Positions 10,167 through 18,674 are shown, numbered from the stretch's first letter. The stretch is DNA of 64,000 nucleotides from Burkholderiales bacterium (GCA_027484405.1 JAIXTA010000208.1:1-64000), one strand, 5' to 3'. Notes: generated from the letters alone by a model not told the origin. Program-made: numbers and translations.

Positions 10167-10182
10167 GCGAACGCTCGTTCGC
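10167..10182. promoter_or_regulatory. Inverted repeat upstream of the lipoprotein esterase (possible operator)
   Basis: GCGAACG-CT-CGTTCGC is a perfect 7-bp inverted repeat with a 2-bp spacer, about 120 nt upstream of the esterase start. The GAACGNNCGTTC core resembles operators of TetR-family repressors for fatty-acid and acyl-CoA metabolism. The match is by eye and no regulator gene is adjacent. The rest of the 273-nt gap shows nothing else convincing. Confidence 0.45.
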
Positions 10183-10301
10183 TAGACGGACGCGCACCCA
10201 AAAGTGTCGCCGTCGCCAGGCTTCCAAACCCTTTCCATACCCCAATGGCAGACCGCGCGGGGATCGAGCGGCTGCCGACCATCGAGGAGACAACAGTGTC
10301 G

Positions 10302-11525
10302 ATGAAGACTTTGCGCTTGAGCGCGGTGGCGCTCTCTTTTGCTGCATTCCTCGCTGCCTGCGGCGGCGGCGGTGGCAGCACCGCACCGAGCGTGACCGCA
10401 CCGGCTGCGCCGCTGTTCGCGCCAGGCGCCGGCGTACCCAGCACGGTCGGTAGTTTCAGCCGCCTGGTGGTCTTCGGCGACAGTCTGTCTGACGGCGGCG
10501 CCTACTTCCCCCTGACCAGCGGCGGCGCAGCCAGCAACGGCATTGGCGGCAAGTTCACGACCAACTCCGGCGCCGGCCCGAACGGCACTGTGGCCAACCC
10601 GCTGGCCAACGGCTCGATGGTCTGGCCTGAAATGCTTGCCGCCAACCTGCGCATCGCAACGACGCCCGCTGTCGTAGGCGCTGCACTCGGCCCGGCCGGC
10701 AGTGCTGAAAACGTGGTCGCGTGCCCGGCTGCTGCAGCCGGTGCCGCAGCAGCAAACACCTGCACCAACTACGCCCAGGGTGGCGCACGCGTGACTAACC
10801 CGCAAGGTATCGGCCGCCCCACCGCAGCGGGCGCTGGTGCGCTGACCTACTCCATGGACCGTCAGATCACCAACCACCTGGCGCGCTTCACGAACTTCAC
10901 GGCGAACGATCTCGTGTTCCTGTTCGGCGGCAACAACGACATCTTCGTGCAGTTCAGCACCTTCGCAGCCAACGGTCAGACCCTTGCCCAGGCGCAGGCC
11001 AATGTCCGCACCGCCGCCACGCAACTGGTCGGCCTGACCGACCGGGTGCTGGCCAACGGCGGCCGCTACGTGGCCGTGATGACGCTGCCGGATTCCTCGC
11101 GCACCCCGTTTGGCCGCTCATTGCCCAGTGATGACGCGCGCTTCGTGCTCTCCGGCCTAGTGCAGCTCTTCAACCAGACCCTGCTGGCTGGCCTGAACGG
11201 CAAGAACGTCCAGGTGATCGATGCCTACACGCTGAACAACCGCGTGATCGACAACCCGGGCACCTTTGGCATCACCAACAACACCGAAGCTGCCTGCGAT
11301 CCGCAGAAAATCAGCGCCGCGACCAGCGGTTCGATCACCGACGGCTCCTCGCTGTTCTGCAGCACCACGCTGAACCTCGGTCCTGCCGGCACCGGCACGC
11401 TGCGTACCGGCGCAAGCGCGACGACCTATCAGTTCGCCGACGGCGTGCACCCGACCACCAAGGGTCACCAGGTGCTGACCGACGCGATTGCGGCCGAGAT
11501 CAAGCGCTTCGGCTGGACCAACTGA
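10302..11525 (+). CDS. SGNH/GDSL-family esterase, lipoprotein
   Basis: Putative secreted ester hydrolase of 407 residues. A lipoprotein signal ends in LAAC with Cys20, followed by a Gly/Ser/Pro linker. Block I is VVFGDSLSDGG with nucleophile Ser61, block III is the FGGNNDIF segment, and block V is DGVHPTTKGH with Asp380 and His383, so the triad looks complete. The order and spacing resemble GDSL lipases and acyltransferases of proteobacterial outer membranes, but no C-terminal beta-barrel autotransporter is present. GTG 10296, two codons earlier, is also possible; GAGGAGA lies just upstream. It appears monocistronic with a strong terminator after it. Confidence 0.88.
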   Translation: MKTLRLSAVALSFAAFLAACGGGGGSTAPSVTAPAAPLFAPGAGVPSTVGSFSRLVVFGDSLSDGGAYFPLTSGGAASNGIGGKFTTNSGAGPNGTVANPLANGSMVWPEMLAANLRIATTPAVVGAALGPAGSAENVVACPAAAAGAAAANTCTNYAQGGARVTNPQGIGRPTAAGAGALTYSMDRQITNHLARFTNFTANDLVFLFGGNNDIFVQFSTFAANGQTLAQAQANVRTAATQLVGLTDRVLANGGRYVAVMTLPDSSRTPFGRSLPSDDARFVLSGLVQLFNQTLLAGLNGKNVQVIDAYTLNNRVIDNPGTFGITNNTEAACDPQKISAATSGSITDGSSLFCSTTLNLGPAGTGTLRTGASATTYQFADGVHPTTKGHQVLTDAIAAEIKRFGWTN

Positions 11526-11549
11526 TCGCTGGTTGCTCCGCAAAGCAAC

Positions 11550-11581
11550 ACGGCCGGGAGTCATCCCGGCCGTTTTCTTTT
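11550..11581 (+). terminator. Rho-independent terminator after the esterase gene
   Basis: ACGGCCGGGA-GTCA-TCCCGGCCGT forms a perfect 10-bp GC-rich stem with a 4-nt loop, followed by TTTCTTTT. It begins 25 nt after the stop codon and separates the esterase from the convergent SemiSWEET gene. Confidence 0.9.
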
Positions 11582-11594
11582 GGGTTGACGCCCT

Positions 11595-11849
11595 TCAGCC
11601 CAGGCGTAGCTTCATGATCAGGATGAACAGGGCCAGTGCGAGCGTGATGGCATTGGCGATGATGATCGGCCAGGCTTGCAGAGCCACGCCATAGCCCAGC
11701 CAGAGGGCCACGCCTGCGGTGAAGGTGGCATACATCGGCAGGGACAGCGAGCGCGTGTCTCGCGTGCGGATCACCTGCCAGGCCTGCGGGATGAAAGACG
11801 CCGTGGTGAGCGTTGCGGCGGCGTAGCCGATCCATTCGTAGGGGTTCAT
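11595..11849 (-). CDS. SemiSWEET sugar transporter (MtN3/PQ-loop family)
   Basis: An 84-residue membrane protein with one triple-helix bundle: helix 1 (MNPYEWIGYAAATLTTASF), the PQ-loop motif FIPQAWQVIRTRDTRSLSL, helix 2 and helix 3. Bacterial SemiSWEETs dimerise to form a passive sugar channel. The track ORF is 154 aa, but the extra N-terminus is low-complexity and lies across the divergent promoter region; ATG at 11849 gives the family length. It is divergent from the ABC binding-protein gene and has no sugar-catabolic neighbour. Confidence 0.9.
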   Translation of the reverse strand: MNPYEWIGYAAATLTTASFIPQAWQVIRTRDTRSLSLPMYATFTAGVALWLGYGVALQAWPIIIANAITLALALFILIMKLRLG

Positions 11850-11961
11850 GCGGGGCAGTGTATGGGGCAAGCCCACGGGGCCGATTGGTATCCTTTCGCG
11901 CCTTGAACATGACAGCGCCACGCCCGATGCGGCCGCAGCGCTTCTGCAGAAAGCCCCGCCC

Positions 11962-13125
11962 ATGATCCGCACCTTCGCCCTGGCTGCCGCCTGCAGCCTG
12001 ACTCTCTCTGTGAGCCCTGCCTTCGCGCAGCAGGCCCCCAAGCTCAAGGTCGGCCTCATGCTGCCCTACACCGGCACCTTTGCGCAGCTGGGCAATGCCA
12101 TCGAGAACGGCTTTCGTCTGCAGCTGGCCGAGCAGGGCGGCAAGCTGGCCGGGCGAGAAATCGAGATTGTCCGGCTGGACGACGAGAGCGACCCCGCCAA
12201 GGCCACCGACAACATCAACAAGCTGATCAACCGCGACAAAGTGGACGTGGTGGTCGGCAGTGTGCACAGCGGCGTCGCCATGGCCATGGCCCGCGTGGCG
12301 CGAGAAGCCGGCATCCCGATGATCGTGCCCAATGCCGGTGCAGCAGCCATCACGGGCAATCTGTGTGCGCCCAACATCTTCCGCTCCAGCTTCACCAACT
12401 GGCAGCCGGCTTATGCGATGGGCCAGGTCATGCGCGAGAAGGGCTACAAGCGCGTCGTGACCATCACCTGGAAGTACGCCGCCGGCGACGAGACCGTGGC
12501 CGGCTTCAAGGAAGGCCTGGAGGCGGGCGGTCAGAGCAAGGTCATTCGCGAGCTGAACCTGCCCTTTCCGAACAGCGAGTTCCAGGCCCTGCTGACCGAG
12601 ATCGCCGCCATCAAGCCGGATGCCGTCTACACCTTCTTCTCCGGCGGCGGGGCTGTGAAGTTCCTGCAGGACTACGCCGCCGCCGGCCTGAGAAAGAGCA
12701 TTCCGCTGTACGGCGTGTTCATCACCGATGGCACGCTGGAGGCTGCTGCACCCGTGGCCCAGGGCATCGAGACCACGCTGCACTACAGCGACGACCTCAA
12801 CACCCCGCGCAACAAGGCCTTCCGCCTGGCCTACGCCAAGACCTACAAGCTGCAGCCCGATGTGTTTGCCGTGCAGGGCTATGACGCGGCGCAGATGCTC
12901 GCCGCCGGCGTGATTGCCGTGAAGGGCGACCTCAGCAAGAAGGACGCCTTCACCGCTGCGTTGCGCAGCGCACGCATCGACAGCCCGCGCGGCGCCTTCA
13001 CGCTCTCCAAGAGCCACAACCCGGTGCAGGACTTCTACCTGCGCAAGGTGGAGGGCAAGGAGAACAAGACCGTGCGCGTGGCCGTGAAGGGCCTGGCTGA
13101 CCCCGGCCGCGGCTGCCGGATGTAA
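11962..13125 (+). CDS. ABC transporter periplasmic substrate-binding protein (branched-chain amino acid type)
   Basis: A 387-residue type I periplasmic binding protein. The Sec signal peptide MIRTFALAAACSLTLSVSPAFA is followed by KLKVGLMLPYTGTFAQLG, typical of LivK/AmiC-like proteins (Peripla_BP_6). VVVGSVHSGVAMAM and VPNAGAAAITG line the ligand cleft. The true ligand cannot be read from sequence; relatives bind branched-chain amino acids, amides, urea or aromatic acids. It opens a five-gene operon with an aminotransferase, LivH, LivMG and LivF. The start ATG 11962 is preferred to the longer upstream frame because it begins the signal peptide. Confidence 0.93.
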   Translation: MIRTFALAAACSLTLSVSPAFAQQAPKLKVGLMLPYTGTFAQLGNAIENGFRLQLAEQGGKLAGREIEIVRLDDESDPAKATDNINKLINRDKVDVVVGSVHSGVAMAMARVAREAGIPMIVPNAGAAAITGNLCAPNIFRSSFTNWQPAYAMGQVMREKGYKRVVTITWKYAAGDETVAGFKEGLEAGGQSKVIRELNLPFPNSEFQALLTEIAAIKPDAVYTFFSGGGAVKFLQDYAAAGLRKSIPLYGVFITDGTLEAAAPVAQGIETTLHYSDDLNTPRNKAFRLAYAKTYKLQPDVFAVQGYDAAQMLAAGVIAVKGDLSKKDAFTAALRSARIDSPRGAFTLSKSHNPVQDFYLRKVEGKENKTVRVAVKGLADPGRGCRM

Positions 13126-13132
13126 GCGCTTG

Positions 13133-14365
13133 ATGCAGCCGGCACTCGATCTGAACGCCATCCGCGCCGAGTTTCCGGCGCTGGCGCAGGACTTCGTCTT
13201 TCTGGACAACGCCGGCGGCTCGCAGGTGCTGGGCCGGGTGGCCGACCGCATCCGTGACTATCTCCTGAGTACTTCCGTGCAGCTCGGTGCGAGCTATGCG
13301 GTCTCGCAGGCAGCTTCCGAGCGGGTGCTTGAGGCGCGCCGCAGCGTGGCGCAGCTGATCAACGCCGCGCATGACGAGGAAGTGGTCATGGCCGGGGCCA
13401 CCACCCTGCTGATGCACCTGCTCACCACGGCCATTGCACCGAGCATCCGGCCGGGCGACGAGATCATCGTCACCGAGACCGATCACGAGTCGAATGTGGG
13501 CGGATGGATGCGCCTGCAGGCCCGGGGCGCGGTGCTCAAGATCTGGCCGGTGAACCGCGAGACGCTCGAGCTCGATCTGGCCACGCTGGATACCCTGCTC
13601 TCGCCCCGCACCCGCTGGGTGGCCATAACGCATGCGTCCAACGTGCTGGGCACTGTGAACCCGGTGGCCGAGGTGGCGCGCCGCGTGCACGCCGTGGGCG
13701 GCAAGTTGGCCGTGGATGGCGTGGCCTATGCGCCGCACCGCCTGGTGGATGTGCAGGCCAGCGGCGCGGATGTGTATGTCTTCAGCTTCTACAAGGTCTT
13801 CGGTCCGCACTATGCGGTGCTCTGGGGCCGGCGCGAGCTGCTGCTGGACTTGCCGAGCCTGAACCATTTCTTCATCGGCCCCGAGGTGCTGCCCTACAAG
13901 CTGCAGCCGGGCAATGTGAACTTCGAGCTGTCGTACGGCTGCATCGGCATTTCCGACTACTTGCAGCATGTGGGTGCAAGCCTCGGTGCGCAGGGCGGCG
14001 CGCGTCAGCAGATGCAGGTCGCCTTTGATGCCTTTGCTGCGCACGAAGACGCACTCGCGGAGCAGCTGCTGGGCTGGCTGCGTGCTCGCAAGGGCGTGCG
14101 CATCATCGGACGGCCGCGCGTGCAGCATGCGGACCGCATGCCCACCGTGAGCTTCGTCGTGGCCAGCCAGCGCGCTGAGGACATCGTGCGTGCGGTGGAT
14201 GCCCACCGCATCGGCATCCGCTTCGGTGATTTCTATGCGCGGCGCCTGGCCGATGCGCTGGATCTGCATGCGCACGGCGGTGTGGTGCGCGTCTCGATGG
14301 CGCACTACAACACCGCGCAGGAGATCGACCGGCTGATCCACGCGCTGGATCAAGCGATCCGCTAA
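13133..14365 (+). CDS. Class-V aminotransferase (cysteine desulfurase-like), PLP-dependent
   Basis: A 410-residue fold-type I PLP enzyme related to NifS/SufS-like proteins. It shows the N-terminal FLDNAGGSQ substrate loop, TDHESNVGGW (the PLP-ring His), VAITHASNVLGTVNP, and a PLP-lysine candidate in FSFYKVFGPHYA. The usual cysteine desulfurase Cys loop was not recognised, so the reaction may be a different lyase or desulfurase. It lies between the binding protein and livH with spacings of 7 and 9 nt, which suggests it processes the imported compound. Start ATG 13133 is used; the TTG at 13130 is adjacent. Confidence 0.85.
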   Translation: MQPALDLNAIRAEFPALAQDFVFLDNAGGSQVLGRVADRIRDYLLSTSVQLGASYAVSQAASERVLEARRSVAQLINAAHDEEVVMAGATTLLMHLLTTAIAPSIRPGDEIIVTETDHESNVGGWMRLQARGAVLKIWPVNRETLELDLATLDTLLSPRTRWVAITHASNVLGTVNPVAEVARRVHAVGGKLAVDGVAYAPHRLVDVQASGADVYVFSFYKVFGPHYAVLWGRRELLLDLPSLNHFFIGPEVLPYKLQPGNVNFELSYGCIGISDYLQHVGASLGAQGGARQQMQVAFDAFAAHEDALAEQLLGWLRARKGVRIIGRPRVQHADRMPTVSFVVASQRAEDIVRAVDAHRIGIRFGDFYARRLADALDLHAHGGVVRVSMAHYNTAQEIDRLIHALDQAIR

Positions 14366-14374
14366 GCGCAGAGC

Positions 14375-15274
14375 ATGGACCTCGCGTCCTTCCTGATCCA
14401 GTGCCTCAATGCCGTGCAGTACGGCCTGCTGCTGTTTCTCGTTGCGGCCGGTCTCACGCTGATCTTCGGCATCATGGGCGTGATCAACCTCGCCCACGGC
14501 AGCTTCTACATGATGGGCGCTTACTTGGCCTACGGGCTCGCGCCCTGGGTGAACGCCCAGCTGGGGGGCGGCTTCTTCACAGTGCTGGCCATCGGCCTGG
14601 TGATCGCCGTGCTCATCGGCCTGCTGCTGGAGTGGGCCTTCTTCAGCTTCCTGTATGAGCGCGAGCACCTGCAGCAGGTGCTGATGACCTACGGCCTGAT
14701 CCTCGTGTTCGAGGAACTGCGCTCGCTCTTGATCGGTGATGACGTCTACAGCGTACCGGCGCCGGCGTTCCTTGCCGGCAGCATCGCACTCACCGAGGTG
14801 CTGAGCTACCCGGTGTATCGCCTGTTCATCAGCGGGGTGTGTCTGGCTGCGGTGCTCGGGCTCGCCTGGGTCTTCACGCGCACGCGCCTGGGCATGCAGA
14901 TCCGCGCCGGCAGCGTGAACCGCGAGATGGTGGCCGCACTCGGCGTGGATATTCGCCTGCTCTATCGCCTGGTGTTTGCGGCCGGCGTGGCGCTGGCGGC
15001 GCTGGCCGGCATGGTCGCCGCGCCCGTGACCACCGCTTTCCCCGGCATGGGCCAGCAGATCCTGATCATCAGCTTTGTGGTGGTGGTGATCGGCGGGATC
15101 GGCTCGGTGAAAGGGGCGCTGGTGGCGGCACTGTTGATCGGCTTTGTGGACACCTTCGGCAAGGTGCTGCTGCCGCAGGCGGCCGGCGTGCTGGTGTATG
15201 TGCTCATGGCGGCGGTGCTCCTGATCAAGCCGCAGGGGTTGTTTGGAAGCAGCATGGGCGGGGCAGGGAAGTGA
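14375..15274 (+). CDS. livH: Branched-chain amino acid ABC transporter permease LivH-type
   Basis: A 299-residue inner-membrane permease with about eight hydrophobic helices. It shows the family sequence GLTLIFGIMGVINLAHGSFYMMGAY near the N-terminus and the cytoplasmic EAA-like segment RAGSVNREMVAALGVD, followed by VVVIGGIGSVKGALVAALLIG. It pairs with the LivM half of the next protein to form the membrane channel of the importer. Start ATG 14375 follows the aminotransferase by 9 nt, and its stop overlaps the GTG start of livMG. Confidence 0.95.
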   Translation: MDLASFLIQCLNAVQYGLLLFLVAAGLTLIFGIMGVINLAHGSFYMMGAYLAYGLAPWVNAQLGGGFFTVLAIGLVIAVLIGLLLEWAFFSFLYEREHLQQVLMTYGLILVFEELRSLLIGDDVYSVPAPAFLAGSIALTEVLSYPVYRLFISGVCLAAVLGLAWVFTRTRLGMQIRAGSVNREMVAALGVDIRLLYRLVFAAGVALAALAGMVAAPVTTAFPGMGQQILIISFVVVVIGGIGSVKGALVAALLIGFVDTFGKVLLPQAAGVLVYVLMAAVLLIKPQGLFGSSMGGAGK

Positions 15275-17184
15275 AGCGCGCCATTGCTCTGCCCGAGGTG
15301 CTTCGCGCTGCGCCCCTGATCCTTGCACTCGTACTGCTCGCCGTCGTGCCCTTTGTGTTCGGCCGCTACGGCACGGACCTCGCGGTGAAGGTCATGATCT
15401 ACGCCATCTTCGTGGCCGGGCTGGATCTGCTGGTGGGCCGCACCGGCCTGGTGAGCCTGGGCCACGCGGCCTTCTTCGGCATGGCGGCCTATGTGGCCGT
15501 GCTGGCCTCGCCTGCCGATGCGCCGGCTTCGCTCCATGTGCTGCTGCCGCTGGCCGTGCTGGCCGCCGCGGGCTTTGCACTCGTCACCGGCGCGCTGGCC
15601 CTGCGCACCCAGGGCGTGTACTTCATCATGGTCACACTGGCCTTTGCGCAGATGGCCTATTACCTGTTCCACGACACCCCCTTGGGCGGCGGCACCGACG
15701 GCATCTACATGAACCTCAAGCCGGCCACGGGCGTGCTGGATCTGGATCGCGCGCCGGTGTTCTATGGCTTCTGCCTTGTAGTGCTGGTCGCCACGCTTGC
15801 GGGGCTGGCGCTGTTGAATCGCAGCCGTTTCGGCCGCGTGCTGGCCGGTATCAAGGCGAGCGAGCAGCGCATGCGGGCGCTGGGCTTCAACACCTTTGCC
15901 TACAAGCTGGCTGCCTATGTGCTGTCGGCCGCAGTGGCCGGGCTGGCCGGATTTCTCTGGGCGGTGAAGGACGCCTACGTGAACCCGGAGATGCTCGGCT
16001 GGCATACCAGCGGCACGGTGCTGGTGATGCTGATCCTCGGCGGCCTGGGCAGCCTGCGCGGCGCCGTACTGGGCGCGGCGGCCTATCTGCTGCTCAAGGA
16101 CGCGTTTCAGTCCCAGGCGCTGATTGGCGAGGCCAGCAAGCACTGGCAGCTCTGGATGGGCGCCACGGTGATTGCCTGCGTGGTGCTGATGCCGCGCGGG
16201 CTGGCGGGTCTGCTGGACCGGCTTGCGCCCGCTCCAAGCCCGGATAATGACACGCAGATCGAGCATTCAAGCGCTTCTTCAGGGCAAAGTGGCTGGAAAC
16301 CCGCGCCAGACAAGCGAGATTCAGGCGCAGGGGGCTCGCGCCTGCATGCGCTCGCTCTTGAGGCGGCGCCGAGCATGCTCGGCGAAACACCGCTTGAAGC
16401 TCCAGACAAGCGGGAAGCTCCTCCGGACGACGCCCCGCTGCTGCGCGCTCACGCCATCACCCGCCGTTTCGGCGGCCTGGTGGCGGTGAGCGAGGTCTCG
16501 CTAGCGCTCAAGCGCGGCGAGGTGCATGCCGTCATCGGCACCAACGGTGCGGGCAAGTCCACGCTGGTGAACGTGCTCGCGGGTGAGCTGTTGCCCAGTA
16601 GTGGCAGGGTGGAACTGCTTGGCGCGGACGTCACGCACACCGCGCAGCCGCAGCGTGCCCGTGCCGGGCTGGGCCGCAGCTACCAGCGCAGTACTGTGTT
16701 TGCCGACTTCACGGTGCTGGAAAACGTGCGCCTGGCTGCGCAGGCGGCAGACCCCGCCCCCTGGCGCATCGGACCGGCCGCCATGCAGGACGCCGCACTG
16801 CTCGCCCGCGCGCGCACCTGCAGTGCGCAGGTGGGCTTGAGCGACGTGGCGCAGCGCACAGCCAGCAGCATCTCGCACGGCCAGCGCCGCCAGCTGGAAA
16901 TTGCCATGTGCCTGGCCACCGCGCCGCAGGTGCTGCTGCTCGACGAGCCCCTGGCCGGCATGGGCGCTGAGGAAACGGAGCGCATGCTCGCGCTGCTGCA
17001 GACGCTGAAGGCAGACCACGCCATCCTGCTGATCGAGCACGACATGGACGCCGTGTTCCGCATTGCCGATCGCATCACCGTCATGGTCGAGGGCCGTGTG
17101 ATCGCCAGTGACGCCCCCGCCGCCATCCGCGCGCACCCCGATGTGCAGCGCGCCTATTTGGGCGAGGACTTCCATGACGCTTGA
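15271..17184 (+). CDS. Fused ABC permease-ATPase (LivM-LivG) with repeat-encoded linker
   Basis: A 637-residue fusion. Residues 1-330 are a LivM permease (DLLVGRTGLVSLGHAAFFGMAAY, then VMLILGGLGSLRGAVLGAA). Residues of about 389-637 are a LivG ATPase with Walker A GTNGAGKST, signature SISHGQRRQLEIA and Walker B VLLLDEPLAGM. Between them lies a low-complexity linker encoded by dispersed repeat copy 2, including AAPSMLGETPLEAPDKREA. GTG 15271 overlaps the livH stop; the longer ORF start in the track is inside livH. LivM-LivG fusions are known in beta-proteobacteria; the unusual part is the repeat-derived linker kept in frame. Confidence 0.93.
   Translation: MKRAIALPEVLRAAPLILALVLLAVVPFVFGRYGTDLAVKVMIYAIFVAGLDLLVGRTGLVSLGHAAFFGMAAYVAVLASPADAPASLHVLLPLAVLAAAGFALVTGALALRTQGVYFIMVTLAFAQMAYYLFHDTPLGGGTDGIYMNLKPATGVLDLDRAPVFYGFCLVVLVATLAGLALLNRSRFGRVLAGIKASEQRMRALGFNTFAYKLAAYVLSAAVAGLAGFLWAVKDAYVNPEMLGWHTSGTVLVMLILGGLGSLRGAVLGAAAYLLLKDAFQSQALIGEASKHWQLWMGATVIACVVLMPRGLAGLLDRLAPAPSPDNDTQIEHSSASSGQSGWKPAPDKRDSGAGGSRLHALALEAAPSMLGETPLEAPDKREAPPDDAPLLRAHAITRRFGGLVAVSEVSLALKRGEVHAVIGTNGAGKSTLVNVLAGELLPSSGRVELLGADVTHTAQPQRARAGLGRSYQRSTVFADFTVLENVRLAAQAADPAPWRIGPAAMQDAALLARARTCSAQVGLSDVAQRTASSISHGQRRQLEIAMCLATAPQVLLLDEPLAGMGAEETERMLALLQTLKADHAILLIEHDMDAVFRIADRITVMVEGRVIASDAPAAIRAHPDVQRAYLGEDFHDA
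16258..16416 (+). repeat. Dispersed composite hairpin repeat, copy 2 (inside livMG, in frame)
   Basis: Unit one is GCGCTTCTTCAGGGCAAAG with a degenerate partner arm, ending CGCCAGACAAGCGAGA (about 16303-16318). Unit two is the CGCCGAGC/GCTCGGCG hairpin ending CTCCAGACAAGCGGGA (16400-16415). It aligns with copy 1 over its full length, and its first unit also aligns with copy 3 (AGATC-AGCATTCA-GCGCTTCT-CAG). It adds about 53 codons to the fusion protein without a stop codon or frameshift. Confidence 0.75.
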
Positions 17185-17914
17185 GCACGCCGCCCAAAGC
17201 GCCAAACTCGCGCTGCTCGAAGTGCAGGACCTGCATGCCGGCTACGGCAGCGGCGATGTGCTGCAGGGTGTGAGCCTGCAGCTGGCCGCCGGCGAAAGCG
17301 TGGGTCTCCTGGGCCGCAACGGCATGGGCAAGACCACGCTGATGAAGGCGCTCATGGGGCTGCTGCGCCAGCGCCGCGGCGTGATGCGCCTGGCCGGGCA
17401 GGACATCAGCGCGGCGCGCCCCGAGCGCATCGCGCGCCTGGGGCTGGGCTATGTGCCCGAAGGGCGCGGCATCTTCGCCAACCTGTCGGTGCGCGAAAAC
17501 CTGCTCATGGCCGCGCGGGCGCCTGCGCAGGGCAACGCGGTCTGGACACTGGACAGGACGCTCGCCACTTTCCCGCGGCTTGCGCAGCGCATCGGCCACG
17601 CCGGTGGGCAGCTGTCGGGCGGCGAGCAGCAGATGCTCGCCATCGGCCGCGCCCTCATGACCCATCCGCGCGTCCTGCTGCTTGATGAAGCCACCGAGGG
17701 CCTTGCACCGCTGGTGGTGCGTGAGATCTGGCAGATCGTCAGCCTGATCCGCGCAAGCGGCCTGGCCATCCTGATCGTGGATCGCAACGCCCGCGCCGTG
17801 CTGGCGCACACCGATCGTGCGCTGGTGCTGGAAAAGGGGAGGGTGGCGCTTGATGGGCGCTCGGCTGAATTGGCGCAGGATGCCAATGCGCTTGAGCGCC
17901 TGCTGGGGGTTTAG
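17174..17914 (+). CDS. livF: Branched-chain amino acid ABC transporter ATPase LivF-type
   Basis: Second ATPase of the importer, 246 residues. It has Walker A GRNGMGKTT, signature LSGGEQQMLAIGRAL, Walker B VLLLDEATEGL and the LivF-specific LGLGYVPEGRGIF segment. It acts as a heterodimer with the LivG domain of the preceding fusion. Start ATG 17174 lies inside the end of livMG (11-nt overlap), so translation is coupled. In the last residues of the switch region the usual VEQN is VDRN, a conservative change. It is the last gene of the operon. Confidence 0.94.
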   Translation: MTLEHAAQSAKLALLEVQDLHAGYGSGDVLQGVSLQLAAGESVGLLGRNGMGKTTLMKALMGLLRQRRGVMRLAGQDISAARPERIARLGLGYVPEGRGIFANLSVRENLLMAARAPAQGNAVWTLDRTLATFPRLAQRIGHAGGQLSGGEQQMLAIGRALMTHPRVLLLDEATEGLAPLVVREIWQIVSLIRASGLAILIVDRNARAVLAHTDRALVLEKGRVALDGRSAELAQDANALERLLGV

Positions 17915-17954
17915 GCGATCGGTTCTTGCACGTAGGCTGGATCGCCGACAGGCG

Positions 17955-18386
17955 CTAAGGCTCCTGAAAAAACGCATTCCCTGCGTAGGTCCGCGAGGGC
18001 TTGGTGAAGTAGCGCTCGACAAATGATTCGAGGCTGTTGGCGATCGGCACCGGAGCTGCATCGTCGAAGTGGTCGATGTACACGCCGCTCACACTGTCGG
18101 AGAGCGGCTTGAGCCGGTACGCCCACGTGAAAATCATGTGATCGGCAAAGACCACGCCATGAATCGAGTGCGGTTGGTGCCTGATCTCCGCAAGCGTCCA
18201 GACGTGCAGGATTTGGCCGTCCGACGACTTCATCCCACCAAACGCTGAGTAAAACTCGATGATGTCCGGTGTGGCGTTGTGCCCGGCCGAGCGAAACGCT
18301 GCATGGATCGCTTCTGCGGATTCCGGTGGGAGTAGCTCGGCACCTTCATCTCGCCATCTCTGAATCAATGCATCAAGTGCGTGCAT
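17955..18386 (-). CDS. SMI1/KNR4 (SUKH) domain protein
   Basis: A 143-residue soluble protein with the SUKH-type pattern: an N-terminal helix (DALIQRWRDEG), PPESAEAIHAAF, the core DIIEFYSAFGGMK, and a central FADHMIFTWAYRL strand segment. SUKH proteins often act as immunity proteins against secreted polymorphic toxins, but no toxin gene lies beside this one. It stands alone between livF (convergent) and the DUF1161 gene. A housekeeping role is equally possible. Confidence 0.7.
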   Translation of the reverse strand: MHALDALIQRWRDEGAELLPPESAEAIHAAFRSAGHNATPDIIEFYSAFGGMKSSDGQILHVWTLAEIRHQPHSIHGVVFADHMIFTWAYRLKPLSDSVSGVYIDHFDDAAPVPIANSLESFVERYFTKPSRTYAGNAFFQEP

Positions 18387-18455
18387 GCGGTCCTACGCGT
18401 GGATCGAGAACTCCGTGGCGGCAAGCGCGCCGGTAGCGAGCCGATACGCCCCAAG

Positions 18456-18674
18456 CTACTTCCTGGCGTACACGATCTTCTTCTTGCCGCCTTCGCAGCT
18501 CCCCACGACCTTCTTGTCGCCCACCTGTTCGCTGGGCACAACTTCCAGCGTGTAGTTCTTCACACCCTTGGCGTCGAGCTTGGCGGCGATTTCGGTCTTG
18601 AGTTCCTCGCAGGGCTTGGCCAGCACCTGGGGGGCGAGGGTCAGTGCAGCGATGAGCAGGGCGATGTGCTTCAT
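18456..18674 (-). CDS. Small periplasmic DUF1161 protein
   Basis: A 72-residue secreted protein with a signal peptide (MKHIALLIAALTLAPQVLA) and a mature part that starts KPCEELKTEIAAKLDAKGV. It has two Cys residues (C22 and C60) placed for a disulfide, matching DUF1161-type small proteins. Start ATG at 18674 follows GGAGGACACC, a strong ribosome site; the track version at 18830 is extended by non-conserved sequence. Function is unknown. Confidence 0.82.
   Translation of the reverse strand: MKHIALLIAALTLAPQVLAKPCEELKTEIAAKLDAKGVKNYTLEVVPSEQVGDKKVVGSCEGGKKKIVYARK

Noticed and set aside
12998-15328. 776-aa minus-strand ORF across the liv operon
   Set aside because: Composition is His/Gln/Arg-rich shadow sequence over four convincing plus-strand genes.
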